From Sanderia malayensis (taxonomy: Eukaryota > Cnidaria > Scyphozoa > Semaeostomeae > Pelagiidae): DNA of 64,000 nt. The position numbers and the translations under genes were made by a program. Under the pieces are notes generated by a model. That model saw only the letters and a list, made by a program, of their open reading frames with translations. It was not told the DNA's origin and did no database searches. Shown here one piece after another: positions 20,870-33,445 of the stretch. The first letter of the stretch is position 1, and each line of letters starts with the position of its first letter. The DNA is taken from NCBI GenBank assembly GCA_013076295.1, contig RQOL01000374.1:3648743-3712742 (forward strand), written 5' to 3'.

Positions 20870-22013
20870 TGCACGTTGTGGTATGAAAGAGAAATATGAA
20901 CTATGAGATATACAATTAGGCCAAATTATTGTAAATGTTATTGCTTCTTGACAATGGTCTTAATAGCAACAACAATGTTGATAATTATAGCCTTCTGTAA
21001 AGCTGAAACACAAAGAAGTAAATATCATATATTTCAAGGGTTCAATAATGATAAGTTGAAATTGCTAAAGAAGTAAATGGAAATTATTGCTATACAATCT
21101 AATTTATGTTAAATGAACATGCTTACGTTTAAACTGTGGTCGTTTCTGTTATGTAAACAGTCACTAAAATGGAATAGAGTAAATTTATAGTTAAAATTTA
21201 AGTAGTAAAGGAAATGAATAATGAACAAAACTCGAATTACCTGAATAAATAAAAATGGACCGGTTGAATCGAGTGCAGCAGTTTTTAATAACTTGTTGAA
21301 ACACGATTTGAGAAATTGTTATTAATATACTTACTACCAATGAAGGAAACACTGAATGAACGAAATAGTTTGTTGTACATAGGGTCATTTGGAAAGAGAG
21401 AAATAAAAAATCAAAAAAATAAGTTTATTTTGTCGAAATGAGTTTGTGAAAGAGAAGTGTCCGTTATTTGAAAATAGATTTAGCTGGGCCTTTATTCATA
21501 AGAAAAACAAACAATTAAAGAGTTAAATATATCAGTGAGCAAGGAAAACTGTTGTCAAATAATAAATTTCTTACCGAGCCTTGTGTCTTTCAAATCTACG
21601 GGTAGAAACAAAAGAGAAATCACAATAGTGGTAAACTTAAAATATTTGATAAAGAAATGATACCTGCACAAACGTAACGTGACCTGTTTTTGTAATTAAA
21701 AGCACACCAGGAAAAACAATAATTTTTGTCATATGAGACGAAGTAGTGATAAATAATCGGGTTAGCTTGTAGTTATTAAAACACGTTGAAAGTAGGTACT
21801 TACTCAGCGATAAATATAAGAATAAGATTAACTATAATTATAGCCTTCAGAAAATTTGGCCGGTTGAAAATAGACAAAATCTATAATTATGGAGGCGGGA
21901 TTTCTATTGTACTACATCGCCTCCGTGATTGGTTTATACGCGTCATGTGATAAAAAAGGAGGGAAAAATCTCGTGGAAAGGGATTTCCCCTTCGTTCTTC
22001 TGACTTTTAAAGG
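20870..22013. other. AT-rich stretch, no gene seen
   Basis: Upstream of the Helitron ORF. Short GT/AG-like words are frequent on the minus strand (for example TTACC near 21239 and 21574), but no coding block is convincing. It could hold a Helitron 5' untranslated region. A pyrimidine/purine motif GATTGGTTTATACGCGTCAT at about 21930 marks the approach to the 22-29 kb duplication. Confidence 0.45.
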
Positions 22014-22842
22014 TGGGAAGGAGAAGATTAGCACGTGATAGACTGGTTGGACTCAAAGAGATAGGAGATAAGATAAGAAACATTATAAACTTTGAAATTT
22101 ATGTTATGTTCATTTTACCGAATATTTACGGTTAGTTTAACAATATTAATACTTTTTAAACAATATATATCGTTCAATTCGGCAAGTTGATAGACTTGGA
22201 GGGTGGAGACCACAGGGCTTCGATGCATCAAGTTGATAAAAAGTGGCCGCAGTTGGAGGGTGATATAGCGTCTGGAGTATAAGCCTCGTTAGCACCGTAA
22301 ATGATGTAAAATACGATCTCAGTAGTTGTGTTATGGAGTGGGCACGTGTGCACGTCTCGTCTGTCCCTGCAAGAAAAAGACAAAGGAAAAGAACAAAGAC
22401 AAATGAAACAAAAGAAATGTTGTAACAATCTCTTGCGTGACTGAATTTTATTCGCAAAATTATTATTATTATATTGTAAGTAAAAGGCTGCGTGGCAGAT
22501 AGCGTTGACGACCAAAGGAGGGGACAAAATCGGAGGAATAAGAAAAATGGTAATAATATTATTTGATCTTTGTCAATCTTTTCAATCAAACACTATTAAG
22601 CAAACTATAATGAGTTATGGTTTGTTTAACTTGAATTGTTATCTATCAATTATAGAATTTGTACATATTGAAAGAGAATATGCATCCTTTCATAAAAATT
22701 AGTCAACATGCATGGCAGGCCTGGGTAAGTTTGTAACTTTAGTTTTTCTATGAAATATTCTCAGAAAAGAAGGGAAACTCATGTTGTAAATTATTGAAAC
22801 TGTGTGTTTGGTTAATGGTTTCACTTAATTTTATTGTTGCAG

Positions 22843-22896
22843 GAGTTGATAGCTGAACAGAAAAGGAAAGGGTGTCCCTGCTTGGTTTTTTGTGTG
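22843..22896 (+). other. Exon-like block a in X (54 nt)
   Basis: Preceded by TTTTATTGTTGCAG and followed by GTAAGTG. It encodes ELIAEQKRKGCPCLVFCV with no stop. The X' copy (27253-27306) has the same length, the same splice signals and a near-identical peptide, differing at the first residue. Protein family not recognised. Confidence 0.45.
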
Positions 22897-22994
22897 GTAA
22901 GTGTCTAATTAATATGTGGGTTTTAGTATTAGAACAATAATATTTGAATGGAACTGAATATAAAAATGAACTGAATTTGGAACTATTTAAACAG

Positions 22995-23058
22995 GAAAAA
23001 GCATTGACCATGCATAAATATGGGAAATTTGTGAGATTGATTGGTAGGCCGAAAAAAG
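22995..23058 (+). other. Exon-like block b in X
   Basis: Preceded by ATTTAAACAG and followed by GTATGTT. It encodes EKALTMHKYGKFVRLIGRPKK in phase with block a. It is one base longer than the X' copy, in the CCGAAAAAAG run next to the donor, so this copy may be frame-damaged. Confidence 0.4.
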
Positions 23059-23412
23059 GTATGTTATTATGAGTATGAATAATTCATGCATGAGCAAGGC
23101 CACTAAGCTACATAACAACAAAACTACAAACTATAAAACTACATAACTACAACCTATCGAACAACATAACTACAAACTAAAAACTATTTACAAACTATAT
23201 ACAAACAGTAAAAACCTGCATATAACATCCTCCATCTTATTTTGTAGGCTATTTTGGTTGTGAAGAATGAAAAACAATGGGTAAACTATAGGACAATATC
23301 ATGTAAATATGACTATGAAAAAATACATAGAAAAATGGAATATTGGGTGATAGGTTGCTACAAATAGGAGGTTCTTATATGCAGGTTTTTACTGTATAAC
23401 TATATAGAATAT

Positions 23413-25276
23413 CTAATATATATATTCTGTGATGTCACGTGACGGTGGCGAAACTCTGCCTAAAACAATAGATTCGACCCGAAACAATAGGTCGAACGCC
23501 CCAAAACAATGGGCCGAAACGGCGAATCGGTGATCAATAAGGCTTTTTTCAATAGGGGCGCACAAGGTTGGCACTTGCATGGAAAGGCTCCGTTTCTGGA
23601 GTAGGCAAAAGTTATCTATTTTTGGAAGCCTATTTTAAAAGAATTTTTGAGTTATTCTATTAATTACTCCACTAATTGTGCTATCACGAAAAAACGACGG
23701 TTTACGCTGGCGAAACTTCCAAATTCGGGTCCCCGACTCCATTTTCGAAAAGAGTATTCGCTCTTCACGTGACGCGTTTCGCCTTTTCCTGCAATTTGAT
23801 TGGCTCTTTCGCAACTTCACGTGAACAGTGACGCGTTTTTCGTTATCATGCAAATTTGCCCTCGGCAGGCAGCAGGTACTTTTGGAGAAGACGCGTGTTT
23901 TTGTTTTGTACACAAAAAGTGAGGTGGGCGCCTTTCAAAGTGTTTTACCAGCTGAATTATCTTTGTAAAGAGCTCTTAATTGTTTGAAAGACCCCTGGAG
24001 AGTTGCAGGAAACAATAGAGAACACAGGTGATAGCTTTGTTTTGTTTTTTGAATGAAATAGTTGTGGGTTTTGTAGTAGGCGACCGCCATTGTTGCTTCG
24101 GCATGCTAACAACGTTTAGGCCATGGTCAAAGTTTTGAATTTTTCCGGCCCTATTTGCACGATTTTCCCCATTTAAATTTTTGACAAGTGTTGTCTGATA
24201 ACACAACTAAAATAATGTGTTGTTTTTTTTGTGTTTTTTTTGGTTTTTTTACGAGTTCCAACAATTTTTCACGCAACACGCGTTGTTTTTGCATTTGCGA
24301 AAATTCAATTTTAGCCTGCCACAATTGATTATTTTTTACCCAAACACTTTCGATAATTGTTCCCTAACATATTACCTTCATGTTGGTGTTTTTTGAGTTC
24401 CACTGGGTCACTATTTGCCACGGTAAATACTATTTTTACTTGCTAAAGTGTGTTCAAAGGTTTTGCTTTTTGCACGGCTCCGAAATTTCATTCAAACCAC
24501 TTCCACCAAATGGTCTCTAAGAATTCAGTATTACTTATTTAAGAGATGAGACTATTTGCAACGTGTTCGCTGTTTCCTTAGCTACAGTTTGATATAATTT
24601 TTATTACAGATTGAGTTTAAATTTTCCAGGATGGATTAAATTTTTGAAAGCACCTTTTTTTTTAAACTTCACACTGAAGCTATCAACTTTCAGAAACAGC
24701 TTTCAGGGGGGCAGCGTGGGCGCGGGGCGGTCGCTTGGCAGGGGGGAAGATTCGACCTCCCACCTTTACTTTCTTTAGAAATGTTGCATCGTAATAGTAT
24801 TGTAGGGTATGTATTGTAGGGTATGTATTGTAGGGTATGTATAGTAGGGTATGTATTGTAGGGTATGTATTGTAGGGTATGTATTGTAGGGTATGTATTG
24901 TAGGGTATGTATTGTAGGGTATGTATTGTAGGGTATATATAGTAGGATATGTATTGTAGGGTATGTATTGTAGGGTATGTATGTATGTATGGGCATGAGC
25001 GGCAGCGAATGCAGCGCGCGAAGCGCGCCAACCAGATTAAGCTTTATTTACTTGACAGGCTCCGGGGAGGGAGCGAAGCGACCGAACCCGGCTCATGTAT
25101 GTATGTATGTATGTATGTATGTATGTATGTATGTATGTATGTATGTATGTATGTATGTATGTATGTATGTATGGGCATGAGCGGGAGCGAATGCAGCACA
25201 CGCAGCACGCCAACCAAATTAAGCTTTTTTACTTGACGGACTGGGGCGAACGAGCGAAGCGAGTGATGACCCCTAG
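23413..25276 (+). mobile_element. Repeat A, copy 3, complete insertion
   Basis: The only copy for which both borders can be read, because 27820-27840 supplies the empty site. It begins (T)CTAATATATATATTCTGTGA, runs through the core to about 24200, an AT-rich middle, a 14 bp TATTGTAGGGTATG array (24795-24970), a (TATG)n tract with GC-rich blocks, and ends GCGAGTGATGACCCCTAG. TCT(A) flanks both sides, so a short 3-4 bp target duplication is possible. Length is about 1.86 kb. No protein is recognisable, so it is non-autonomous. Confidence 0.7.
24795..24975. repeat. 14 bp tandem array TATTGTAGGGTATG
   Basis: About twelve head-to-tail units, nearly perfect, with two units reading ATAGTAGG instead of TTGTAGG. 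It occupies the place taken by TAGTAGGTATAG repeats in copy 1, so the microsatellite of repeat A changes motif from copy to copy. Confidence 0.9.
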
Positions 25277-26376
25277 TCTACATATTAAAATATGAGATTT
25301 TAACAATTTTGGCACCACGTGCCAATTGGGCCTGCTCAGCCGTAAGTTGGTGGGAAGGGTTTTGGGCGACCACCTGCCCACCCTCCTTTTTGCCGGGCTT
25401 CCTTTTTTGTTGGCCTTTGCCAATCTTAATAAAAGCCTCTTTTTGTGTTCTGTAAATTAACACACATAAGATTGATATGTTAAAGGTTGTTAACATTTTG
25501 TAAAAAGATGCAATGCCATTGTATAAGTGTGTATCATAAACATGTGAAATACAATGTAAAAAGGTGTACATACACAATTTCATTTGTTGGGATTCTTCTC
25601 CCAGTGGCGAATACAAAATTAAAACGTTTGCCGGCCAATTCTGGGAATTGGTCGGCACAGTTTCTCTTTAGAGTAGATATACTACTATATGTTATTTCCT
25701 AGGAGAAAAAGAGCATGGAAAGAATAATGGTTGATAGCAGTTATGAAGATGAGAAATTTACTAATATATATATTAATGTATTTAATATGATTACTTTGGT
25801 GTCTTTGCCAAGGGTAATCACAATATTATTTTCCTTTGGCTTTGCATTTGCCATGTTGATATGTTCTTAAAATGAAATGTTGAAATGCATGTAAAATTAG
25901 TACTATAAGGTTAATTGTTGTATTCCTTAATTTATGAAATTCTGATAGTATGGAATTTGTGCGTATTAATATATGAAGAGCGAAGATTGAAAATCGTAAT
26001 CATATAGGAGAAGATACTTACAAATCTGAATGAGCAGGTAACTTAAATAACGAATGCTGAAGTAAACAAAGGTAAGTAGTGTTAAAAGTTGTTACACAGT
26101 GACTGTAAAATTGTTGTTAATAACTATGGATACATTTAAGGCTGTTTTAGTTAATATGGCTTTGTGTTGTTAAATGTTTAAACTTTCAAAAGTTATTTAG
26201 AAAAATTTTTCACTTACTTGAATTTGGTGCGATCGAGATCTGAAAGATTTTCGCGCGCTCAAGTCAAAGCTATTGTCTTTCGAAACTATAGCAACAATAT
26301 CAAGATGGCCCCACGGAAAAGAATGAGATCGAACAATTTTGCATAGTGAAAGTATGAATGGCAAAGACTATAGATG
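25277..26376 (-). repeat. Duplicated segment Y, copy 1
   Basis: Aligns with 27827-29007. Shared tracts include the 25278-25449 exon-like block, GGCCAATTCTGGGAATTGGT, ATGAGCAGGTAACTTAAATAACG and TCGCGCGCTCAAGTCAAAGC. Compared with Y', about 55 bp is missing after ATGAGATCGA near 26330. Confidence 0.85.
25278..25449 (-). other. Terminal exon-like block in Y (172 nt)
   Basis: On the minus strand TTAATTTACAG precedes a frame ending at a TAG (25278-25280), with TQKEAFIKIGKGQQKRKPGK, QVVAQNPSH and AEQAQLARGAKI. The Y' copy (27828-27996) is 169 nt; the 3 nt difference keeps the frame, which favours real coding. Basic, Lys/Gln-rich, family not recognised. Confidence 0.45.
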
Positions 26377-27252
26377 AAAAACGCGTTGGGAAGGAGAAGA
26401 TTAGCACGTGACAAACTTGTTGGGCTGAAAGAGAGAGGATATAAGATAAAAAACATTATAATGTTGAAATGTAATGTTCATTTTACTAAATATTTACGGT
26501 TAGTTAAACAATATTAATATTCTTTCAACAATATATTATCGTTCAATGGGGCAAGTTGATGGAGATCACAGGGTTCTGATGCATCAAGTTGATAAAAAGT
26601 GGCCGATAACATCTGGAGTGTAAGCCTTGTTAACACTATGGGGCAGGCACGTGTGCACGCCTCGTCTGTCCCTGCAAGAAGAAGACAAAGGAAAAGAAGA
26701 AAGACAAATGAAACAAAGGAAACGTTGTAACAAACTCTCACGTGCCAGAATTTTTTTTGCGAAATTATTATTATTAAATTGTAAAGGAAAAGAAGCCTCG
26801 GCCTCGGTAGATAGCGATGACGACGAAAAGAGCCGATGAAATCGTAAGAATAAGATATGGTAATAATATTATTTGATCTTTGTCAATCTTTTCAATCAAA
26901 CACTATTAAGCAAACTATAATGAGTTATGGTTTGTTTAACTTGAATTGTTATCTATCAATTATAGAATTTGTACATATTGAAAGAGAATATGCATCCTTT
27001 CATAAAAATTAGTCAACATGCATGGCAGGCCTGGGTAAGTTTGTAACTTTAGTTTTTCTATGAAATTTTCTTAGAAAAGAAGGGAAATTGCATAGTAATA
27101 ATAGAAATCTGTTCTCCTTCTGTGTTTTGGTGGGCTAGCTGACACTGATATAAGCAATGAGTGTTGGCATTGCTGTAACCTGGAAAGTATTGTAAATTAT
27201 TGAAACTGTGTGTTTGGTTAATGGTTTCACTTAATTTTATTGTTGCTTGCAG

Positions 27253-27306
27253 GTGCTGATAGCTGAACAGAAAAGGAAAGGATGCCCCTGCTTGGTTTTT
27301 TGTGTG
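27253..27306 (+). other. Exon-like block a in X' (54 nt)
   Basis: TTGCTTGCAG before and GTAAGTG after. Encodes VLIAEQKRKGCPCLVFCV and continues in phase 0 into block b. Confidence 0.45.
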
Positions 27307-27404
27307 GTAAGTGCCTAATTAATTTGTGGGTTTTAAAATTAGAACAATAATATATCAATCGAACTGAATATTACGATGAACTGAATTTGGAACTATTTAA
27401 ACAG

Positions 27405-27467
27405 GAAAAAGCATTGACCATGCATAAATATGAGAAATTTGTGAGATTGATTGGTAGGCCAAAAAAG
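27405..27467 (+). other. Exon-like block b in X' (63 nt)
   Basis: ATTTAAACAG before and GTAAGCT after. Encodes 21 codons, EKALTMHKYEKFVRLIGRPK plus K, in phase with block a. Length divisible by three and canonical splice signals on both sides. Confidence 0.45.
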
Positions 27468-27826
27468 GTAAGCTATTATTAGTATGAATAATTCATGCAT
27501 GATCAAGGCCACTAAGCTACAAAACAACAGAACTACAAACTATCAAAGTACATAACGTAACTACAAACTATCGAACAACATAACTACTTAACTACAAACT
27601 ATTTACAAACTATCTACAAACAGTAAAAACCTGCATATAAGATCCTCCATCTTAGTTTGCAGGCTATTTTGGTAGTGAAGAATGGAAAACAATCGGTAAA
27701 CTATAAGACAATATCATGTGAACATGACTATGAAAAAATACATAGAAAAATGGAATATTCGGTGGTAGGTTCTTAAAAATAGGAGGTTCTTATATGTAGG
27801 TTTTTACTGTATAACTATGTACAGTA

Positions 27827-29007
27827 TCTACATATTAAAGTAAAAAATATTTACAATTTTGGCACCGCGTGCCAATTCGGCCTGCTCTGGCCTAAGTTTG
27901 TGGGAAGGGTTTTGGGTGACCACCTTCCCACGCTCTTTTTTGGGGGCCTTTCTTTTTTGTTGGCCAGCAATTTTTACAAAGGCCTCTTTTTGTGTTCTGT
28001 AAATTAACACACATAAGACTGATATGTTAAAGGTTGCTAAAATTTTGTAAAAAGATGCAATGCCATTGTTAAAGTGTGTATGATAAACATGTGAAATACA
28101 ATGTAAAAAGGTGTACGTACACAATTTCATTTGTTGGGATTCTTCTCCCCGTCACGAAAACAAAATTAAAATGTTTGCCGGCCAATTCTGGGAATTGGTC
28201 GGCACAGTTTCTCTTTAGAGTAGATATACTACTATATGTTATTTCCTAGGAGAAAAAGAGCATGGAAAGAATAATGGTTGATAGCAGTTATGAAGATGAG
28301 AAATGTACTAATAAATATATTAATGTATTTAATATAATTACTTTGGTGTCTTTGCCAACAGTTATGACAATTTGCTTGTCCTTTGGCTTTGCATTTGCCA
28401 TGTTGAAATGTTCTTAAAATGAAATGTTGAAATGCATGTAAAATTAGTATAAGGTTAATGGAAAATGCTGCTGAAGGAGAAATATGAAGAATTTGAAAAT
28501 GTTGTATATCTCAATTAACAATATATTCTGATAATATTGTGGGAATGAATATATGAAGAGCAAAGATTGAAAATCATAGCAATAGGAGAAGATACTTACA
28601 AATCTGAATGAGCAGGTAACTTAAATAACGAATGCTGAAGTAAACAAAGGTAAGTAGTGTTAAAAGTTGTTACACAGTGACTGTAAAATTGTTGTTAATA
28701 ACTATGGATACATTTAAGGCTGTTTTAGTTAATATGGCTTTGTGTTCTTAAATGTTTAAACTTTCAAAAGTTATTTAGAAAAATTTTTCACTTACTTGAA
28801 TTTGGTGCGATCGAGATCTGAAAGATTTTCGCGCGCTCAAGTCAAAGCTATTGTCTTTCGACACTATAGCAACAATATCAAGATGGCCCCACGGAAAAGA
28901 ATGAGATCGAGGTCTTCTGGAAGTATGGAAACAACGTGGTGTTGGGTGAATTCCGATGTTACAATAATTCTGCATAGTGAAAGTATGAGTGGCAAAGACT
29001 ATAGATT
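27827..29007 (-). repeat. Duplicated segment Y, copy 2
   Basis: Second copy of Y, including the 169 nt terminal exon-like block (27828-27996, minus) with TQKEAFVKI, KVVTQNPSHKL and QAELARGAKI. At about 28797-28850 the minus strand shows a strong donor, CAAATTCAA|GTAAGTG, after an open stretch reading SKDNSFDLSARKSFRSRS. This supports a minus-strand multi-exon gene in Y. Confidence 0.75.
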
Positions 29008-29400
29008 AAAGTGAACTACGAATTGGTGTAAAAATAGAGAGGGTATGTTAAGTTGAACAATAATCAGGAAATGCATAAGTAGATATATATTGACATTTAT
29101 TAAAGGTTGACTCCCACACTAAATAATGCTGTGATTATTCAGTAAACTTCTTTCATTTCCCTATAAATCACAATGAAATGACAACACTATTCAGTGTGAA
29201 AATTTACATGTCATAAGTTTTAATATATTTATGACTTTATTATATATTATTTATTCTTTGATGGATTGTTATTTGATTGTCTTTCTTCATTATGTAAACA
29301 AAAATATATAAAATGTTATGAATTAATATTGATAATATGATATATACAATATTTTCTCAATGACTGTTTTGAATGTGGCAGTTTTTCTGCAAGGTATATA
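29008..29400. other. AT-rich stretch, no gene seen
   Basis: Lies between the duplicated Y' and the microsatellite of repeat A copy 4. Very AT-rich, no repeat partner or coding block noticed. Confidence 0.5.
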
Positions 29401-30572
29401 ACTTGTCTGTTCTCTACTGTACCATACTATATATTTCATTATGTTATACATTACCATATACTACTATACATTATTATACATTAATATATATACCATACAT
29501 TACTATACACACTGTACATTACTATACCTACATACAAACATACTATACCTACTATAAAAACATACCATACCTATTATAAAACCATACTATACCTACATAC
29601 TATAAAAACATAATATACCTACTATAGCTACTAAAAATCATACTATACATACTATACCTACTATAAAAACATACTATACCTACCATAAAAACATACCTAC
29701 TAAAAAACATACTATACATACTATACAAACATACCATACCTACTATAAAACCATACTATACCTACATACTATAAAAACATACTATGCCTACATTGCAAAC
29801 ATACTATACCTACTATAAAAAATACTATACAAACCCTACAATACATACCAGTTTAAATGGGGAAAATCGTGCAAATAGCGCCTGAAAAATTCATAACTTT
29901 GACTTTGTTTTCATTGGGCCTAAGCGTTGCAAGCATGTCTCAGCAAGGCCTACTACAAAAATAACAACTCTTTCAACTAAAATACAGCTGTCACCTGCGT
30001 TCCGAATTGCTTCCTGCAACTCTCCAGGGGTCTTTGAAACAATTAGCAGCTCTTTACGAAGATAAATCAGGTCGTAAAACACTTTGCAAGGCGCCCTTTG
30101 TGTGCGAAAGAAAAACACGCGTCTTCTCCAAAAGTACCTGCTGCAACCCGAGGGCGAATAATGAGTCGCGCGAAAAGAGCCAATCAAATTGCAGGAAAAG
30201 GCGAAACGGGTCACGTGAAGAGCGAATACTCTTTTCGAAAATGGAGTCGGGGACGCGAATTTGGAAGTTTCGCCAGCGTAAACCGTCGTTTTTTCGTGAT
30301 AGCACAATTAGTGGAGTAATTAATAGAATAACTCAAAAATTCTTTTAAAATAGGCTTCCAAAAATAGATAACTTTTGCCTACTCCAGAAACGGAGCCTTT
30401 CCATGCAAGTGCCAACCTTGTGCGCCCCTATTGAAAAAAGCCTTATTGATCACCGATTCGCCGTTTCGGCCCATTGTTTTTGGGCGTTCGAGCTATTGTT
30501 TCGGGTCGAATCTATTGTTTTAGGCAGAGTTTCGCCACCGTCACGTGACATCACAGAATATATATATTAGAT
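29400..30572 (-). repeat. Repeat A, copy 4 with microsatellite (inverted)
   Basis: ATACTATACC-type microsatellite at about 29430-29850, then the inverted core 29851-30572 ending GAATATATATATTAGAT. The core is very similar to copy 2, including the GTCACGTGAC palindrome and three ATTGTTT words. It abuts the 3' end of the CR1-like LINE. Confidence 0.85.
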
Positions 30573-33104
30573 GGTTGCTTACCCACTGTTTCCTCAACCA
30601 CAATATGAAATTAATGGTTGTATGGTCAACAGTGAACATTAAAGTAAACAATTATGAATAAAAATTATCTAGGCTAGTTGTTAAAAGGAACGATTTCAAA
30701 GTTTTTTTAAATTTGTCAACATTGTGAATGTTTCTGACATAAATAGGTAGCTTATTCCATAGGGCTGGACCAGCTTTGGAGAAGGTCCTTTCACCATACT
30801 TGTTGATGCTGCTTGGAATGTGTAAGGTATTATTTCGTGAAGTTACTATTATAATTTTGTCTTGCAGAGCGATTGGTGCATTTCCCAAATGCATTTGTGT
30901 ACTGTCAAACAGATTTTGAAAACTGTACGCTCTCTAATTTTTAGCCAAGGTAGCCTAACAAAGAGTGGGGAAATTGACGTTCGATCAAATTTAGTTTTGT
31001 TAAAGATAAGACAAATAGCTGTATTTTGCACGGATTGTAGGGCTTGAATTTGTTGTTGTGGTAAAAGAAAATAAAGAGAATTACAATAATCTAGCTTTGA
31101 GGTAAAAAGTGACGTAATCAAACTATTCAAACAGTCAACCCGTAGAAAACATTTTATTTTCGCAATATTTCTCAGAATGCAAAAGCATTCTGACACAACT
31201 TTGTTAACTTGTGTATCAAACTCAACTCTGTGTCTATCCATACTCCTAGATTCCTTGCTGAGTGAACAAATCGTATTGTTTCTTCATCATTCGTAAGTCC
31301 ATGGATCTGAAGTTCTGATCTTATTGCTGGGGTATACAACAACATAATTTTAGTTTTAGATCTATTTAACTTCAGGAAATAAGATTTCATCCATTCAGCA
31401 ATAGAAGTGAGACACTCAGATATGCCTGTTGCTAAAACGGAGGACTGAAAAAGTGGATGGAATGTTTGGTAAAGTTGGTGATCATCAGCAAATCCAAAAA
31501 CACGAAAGTGATTTGCACGAACAGTACTGTAAAGCGACTCAATATATATATTGAATAGTACTGGACCAAGGACAGATCCTTGTGGCACACCATATTTAAC
31601 TTTATTCGGCTCGGATAGAAATTCGCCCATCTTAACTTTTTGCTCCCTACTTTCTAGAAATGACTTCAACCACCCTAGTGCAGTGACCTGAATTCCAATT
31701 TTTTTAAATAGAATTTGCAATAATACTTGATGGTTGACTGTATCAAACGCAGCACTAAGGTCAAGAAAGACTAAAACAGTGGCTAGCTTGTTTTCGAAGC
31801 TCTTTAATATGTTGTCAGTTAAATTCAATAAAAGCAGTTCCGTGGAGTGATTTTGTTTATACCCAAACTGATACCTGGAATGAAGCGACTTTTTTCCATG
31901 TGACTTATCAATCTTCTAGCCACGCAACACTCAATACGTTTGCTAAGAAACACCAAGTTAGAGACTGGACGATAGTTCTTGAAGTTATCCCTACCGATTT
32001 TGCAATGATTCTCTTTCAGAAGTGGAACTACGATGGCCGATTTAAGACAATCGATTGTGCCAAATTCTAATGAAATATTTACCAATTCAACCCAATATGG
32101 TAATAGAACATCAACATTTTTTGTCAGCAATGCAGCATTTAGTGGGTCAGCTGGAGAGCAAAAAATTTTGTGAGACTTTATGACATGTAATAGTTCTTCG
32201 GCCGTCGTCGGCTCAAATACGTAAAGTTGTTGCAAATTTTCAGATATTGGTATATTGGAAATAGTGTCACTGGAGGAGTTTTTGAATGTTCTTCGAAGGT
32301 TATCAACTTTGTCATGAAAATACTCGTTAGATTTGTTGGCAATATCAATGTCATTGTCAGTTTCTGGGAAGTATTTACTTCTGCTCCTGTCGAGGAAACC
32401 ATTAGCCAATTCAAATAGTGTTTGGAGCTTATTGGTTGACATAATTATTCTATTCACATAATACAATTGCTTTTTCCACTTTGCCAGCTGTGTACACTCT
32501 CGCCTTAAATTTCTATACTTTTCCCTGTCACTATTCTGTCTACTTTTCCTGAACACCTTCTCCGCTTTCCTTTTCCTTGGCCGAAGTAACTTGTATTCAT
32601 TGTCAAACCATGGTGACTTTTCATTGAAATTGACAGTTTTTTTCTTTACAGGAGCATATTTGTCCACTAGAGTCCGAAGTTTTACATTGTAGGTATCAAC
32701 TATGTTTTCAAAAGTTGTATTTAAAGGTATTTACTTTACTGCAATTTCTACATTTTCTTTGAAATGGTCATTGTTTATTTTCGCCAGGCTCCGAAAGGTG
32801 AGTATTTTTTAAATCTTTTTTGATGTAATACTATTGATGTTAAAAAAGATCATCCTATGGTCACTTAGCACCACATCTTTTGTAGTTACGCTACATAGGT
32901 CTACTTCATTAACAGGTGTAATGACTAAGTCTATTGTATGTCCTTGTCTCTGGGTGGAGCCGAAAACATGTTGACAAAGGTTAACGAGTGAAAGTAAATT
33001 GCTTAGTTGCTTTGCTAACGGGTCAGATGTTACATCAACGTGAATATTAAAATCTCCTGAAATAATGAATCTATTTTTACTTGCAATTAGTATTTCCAAC
33101 AATT
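30573..33104 (-). pseudogene. CR1-like LINE ORF2, 5'-truncated
   Basis: Non-LTR retrotransposon in minus orientation. The 5' side begins inside the APE-type endonuclease: ISGDFNIHVD, GHTIDLVIT and LSDHRMI (33050-32830). Reverse transcriptase follows: NYRPVSNLVFLSKRIE (about 31960), LDLSAAFDTVNH (about 31750), GVPQGSVLGPVLFNIYI (about 31590) and the catalytic box as FADDHQLY (about 31490). The C-terminus has LDYCNSLYFLLP and YGERTFSKAGPALWNKLP (about 30780). A frame break near 31825-31880 and another near 31200 and 30890 inactivate it. Truncation at 33104 is typical of incomplete reverse transcription. Confidence 0.88.
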
Positions 33105-33445
33105 CACGGATTTCACGGATTCAATGTACAAGCTGTTTGTGATCACCAAGGTCTTTTCATGGACGTTGATTGTAGGTGGCCTGGAAGTGCTCATGACAGT
33201 AAAGTATACACCAATTCTGCAATCAATAAAAAGATGAGATGTGGCGACTTGCCGTTCTGCTTGCAAGCTTTAACTGAAAGCACAAAAAAATACCAAACTA
33301 TTTGATTGGTGACCCAGCCTACCCATTAACACCCTTTTCTATGAAAGAATATGATTACTGTAGCACTAATAAACAAGTTATTTTTAATAACGTGTTCAGA
33401 GGAGAATAAAAACAAATAGAATGTGCCTTTGGAAGACTGAAGTAA
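33105..33445 (+). pseudogene. PIF/Harbinger transposase fragment
   Basis: DDE nuclease of the HARBI1-like family. GFNVQAVCDHQGLFMDV holds the first catalytic aspartate, WPGSAHDSKV follows, GDPAYPLTPF (about 33308-33337) holds the second, and IECAFGRLK (about 33415-33442) the glutamate. The frame changes once in the AAAAAAATACC run near 33290, and a stop lies after NVFRGE. The N-terminal half is missing where the CR1 LINE begins. Confidence 0.85.

Larger units (their letters stand above)
22014..23411 (+). repeat. Duplicated segment X, copy 1
   Basis: About 1.4 kb that aligns through most of its length with 26388-27826, beginning GGGAAGGAGAAGATTAGCAC and ending TTTTTACTGTATAACTAT. Long identical tracts (for example around ATTTGATCTTTGTCAATC and CATGCATGGCAGGCCTGG) alternate with indels of up to ~80 bp. 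Together with segment Y it forms a tandem X-Y-X'-Y' duplication. Confidence 0.85.
26388..27826 (+). repeat. Duplicated segment X, copy 2
   Basis: Second copy of X. It has an extra ~75 bp (about 27095-27180) relative to X and keeps exon-like blocks at 27253-27306 and 27405-27467. Its right edge joins Y' directly at CAGTATCTACATATT, giving the pre-insertion site of repeat A copy 3. Confidence 0.85.

Noticed and set aside
28796..29014. Plus-strand Arg/Ser-rich frame (MAPRKRMRSRSS)
   Set aside because: The minus strand of the same place has a strong GTAAGTG donor and an open exon-like block. The Y copy with a ~55 bp deletion breaks the plus frame.
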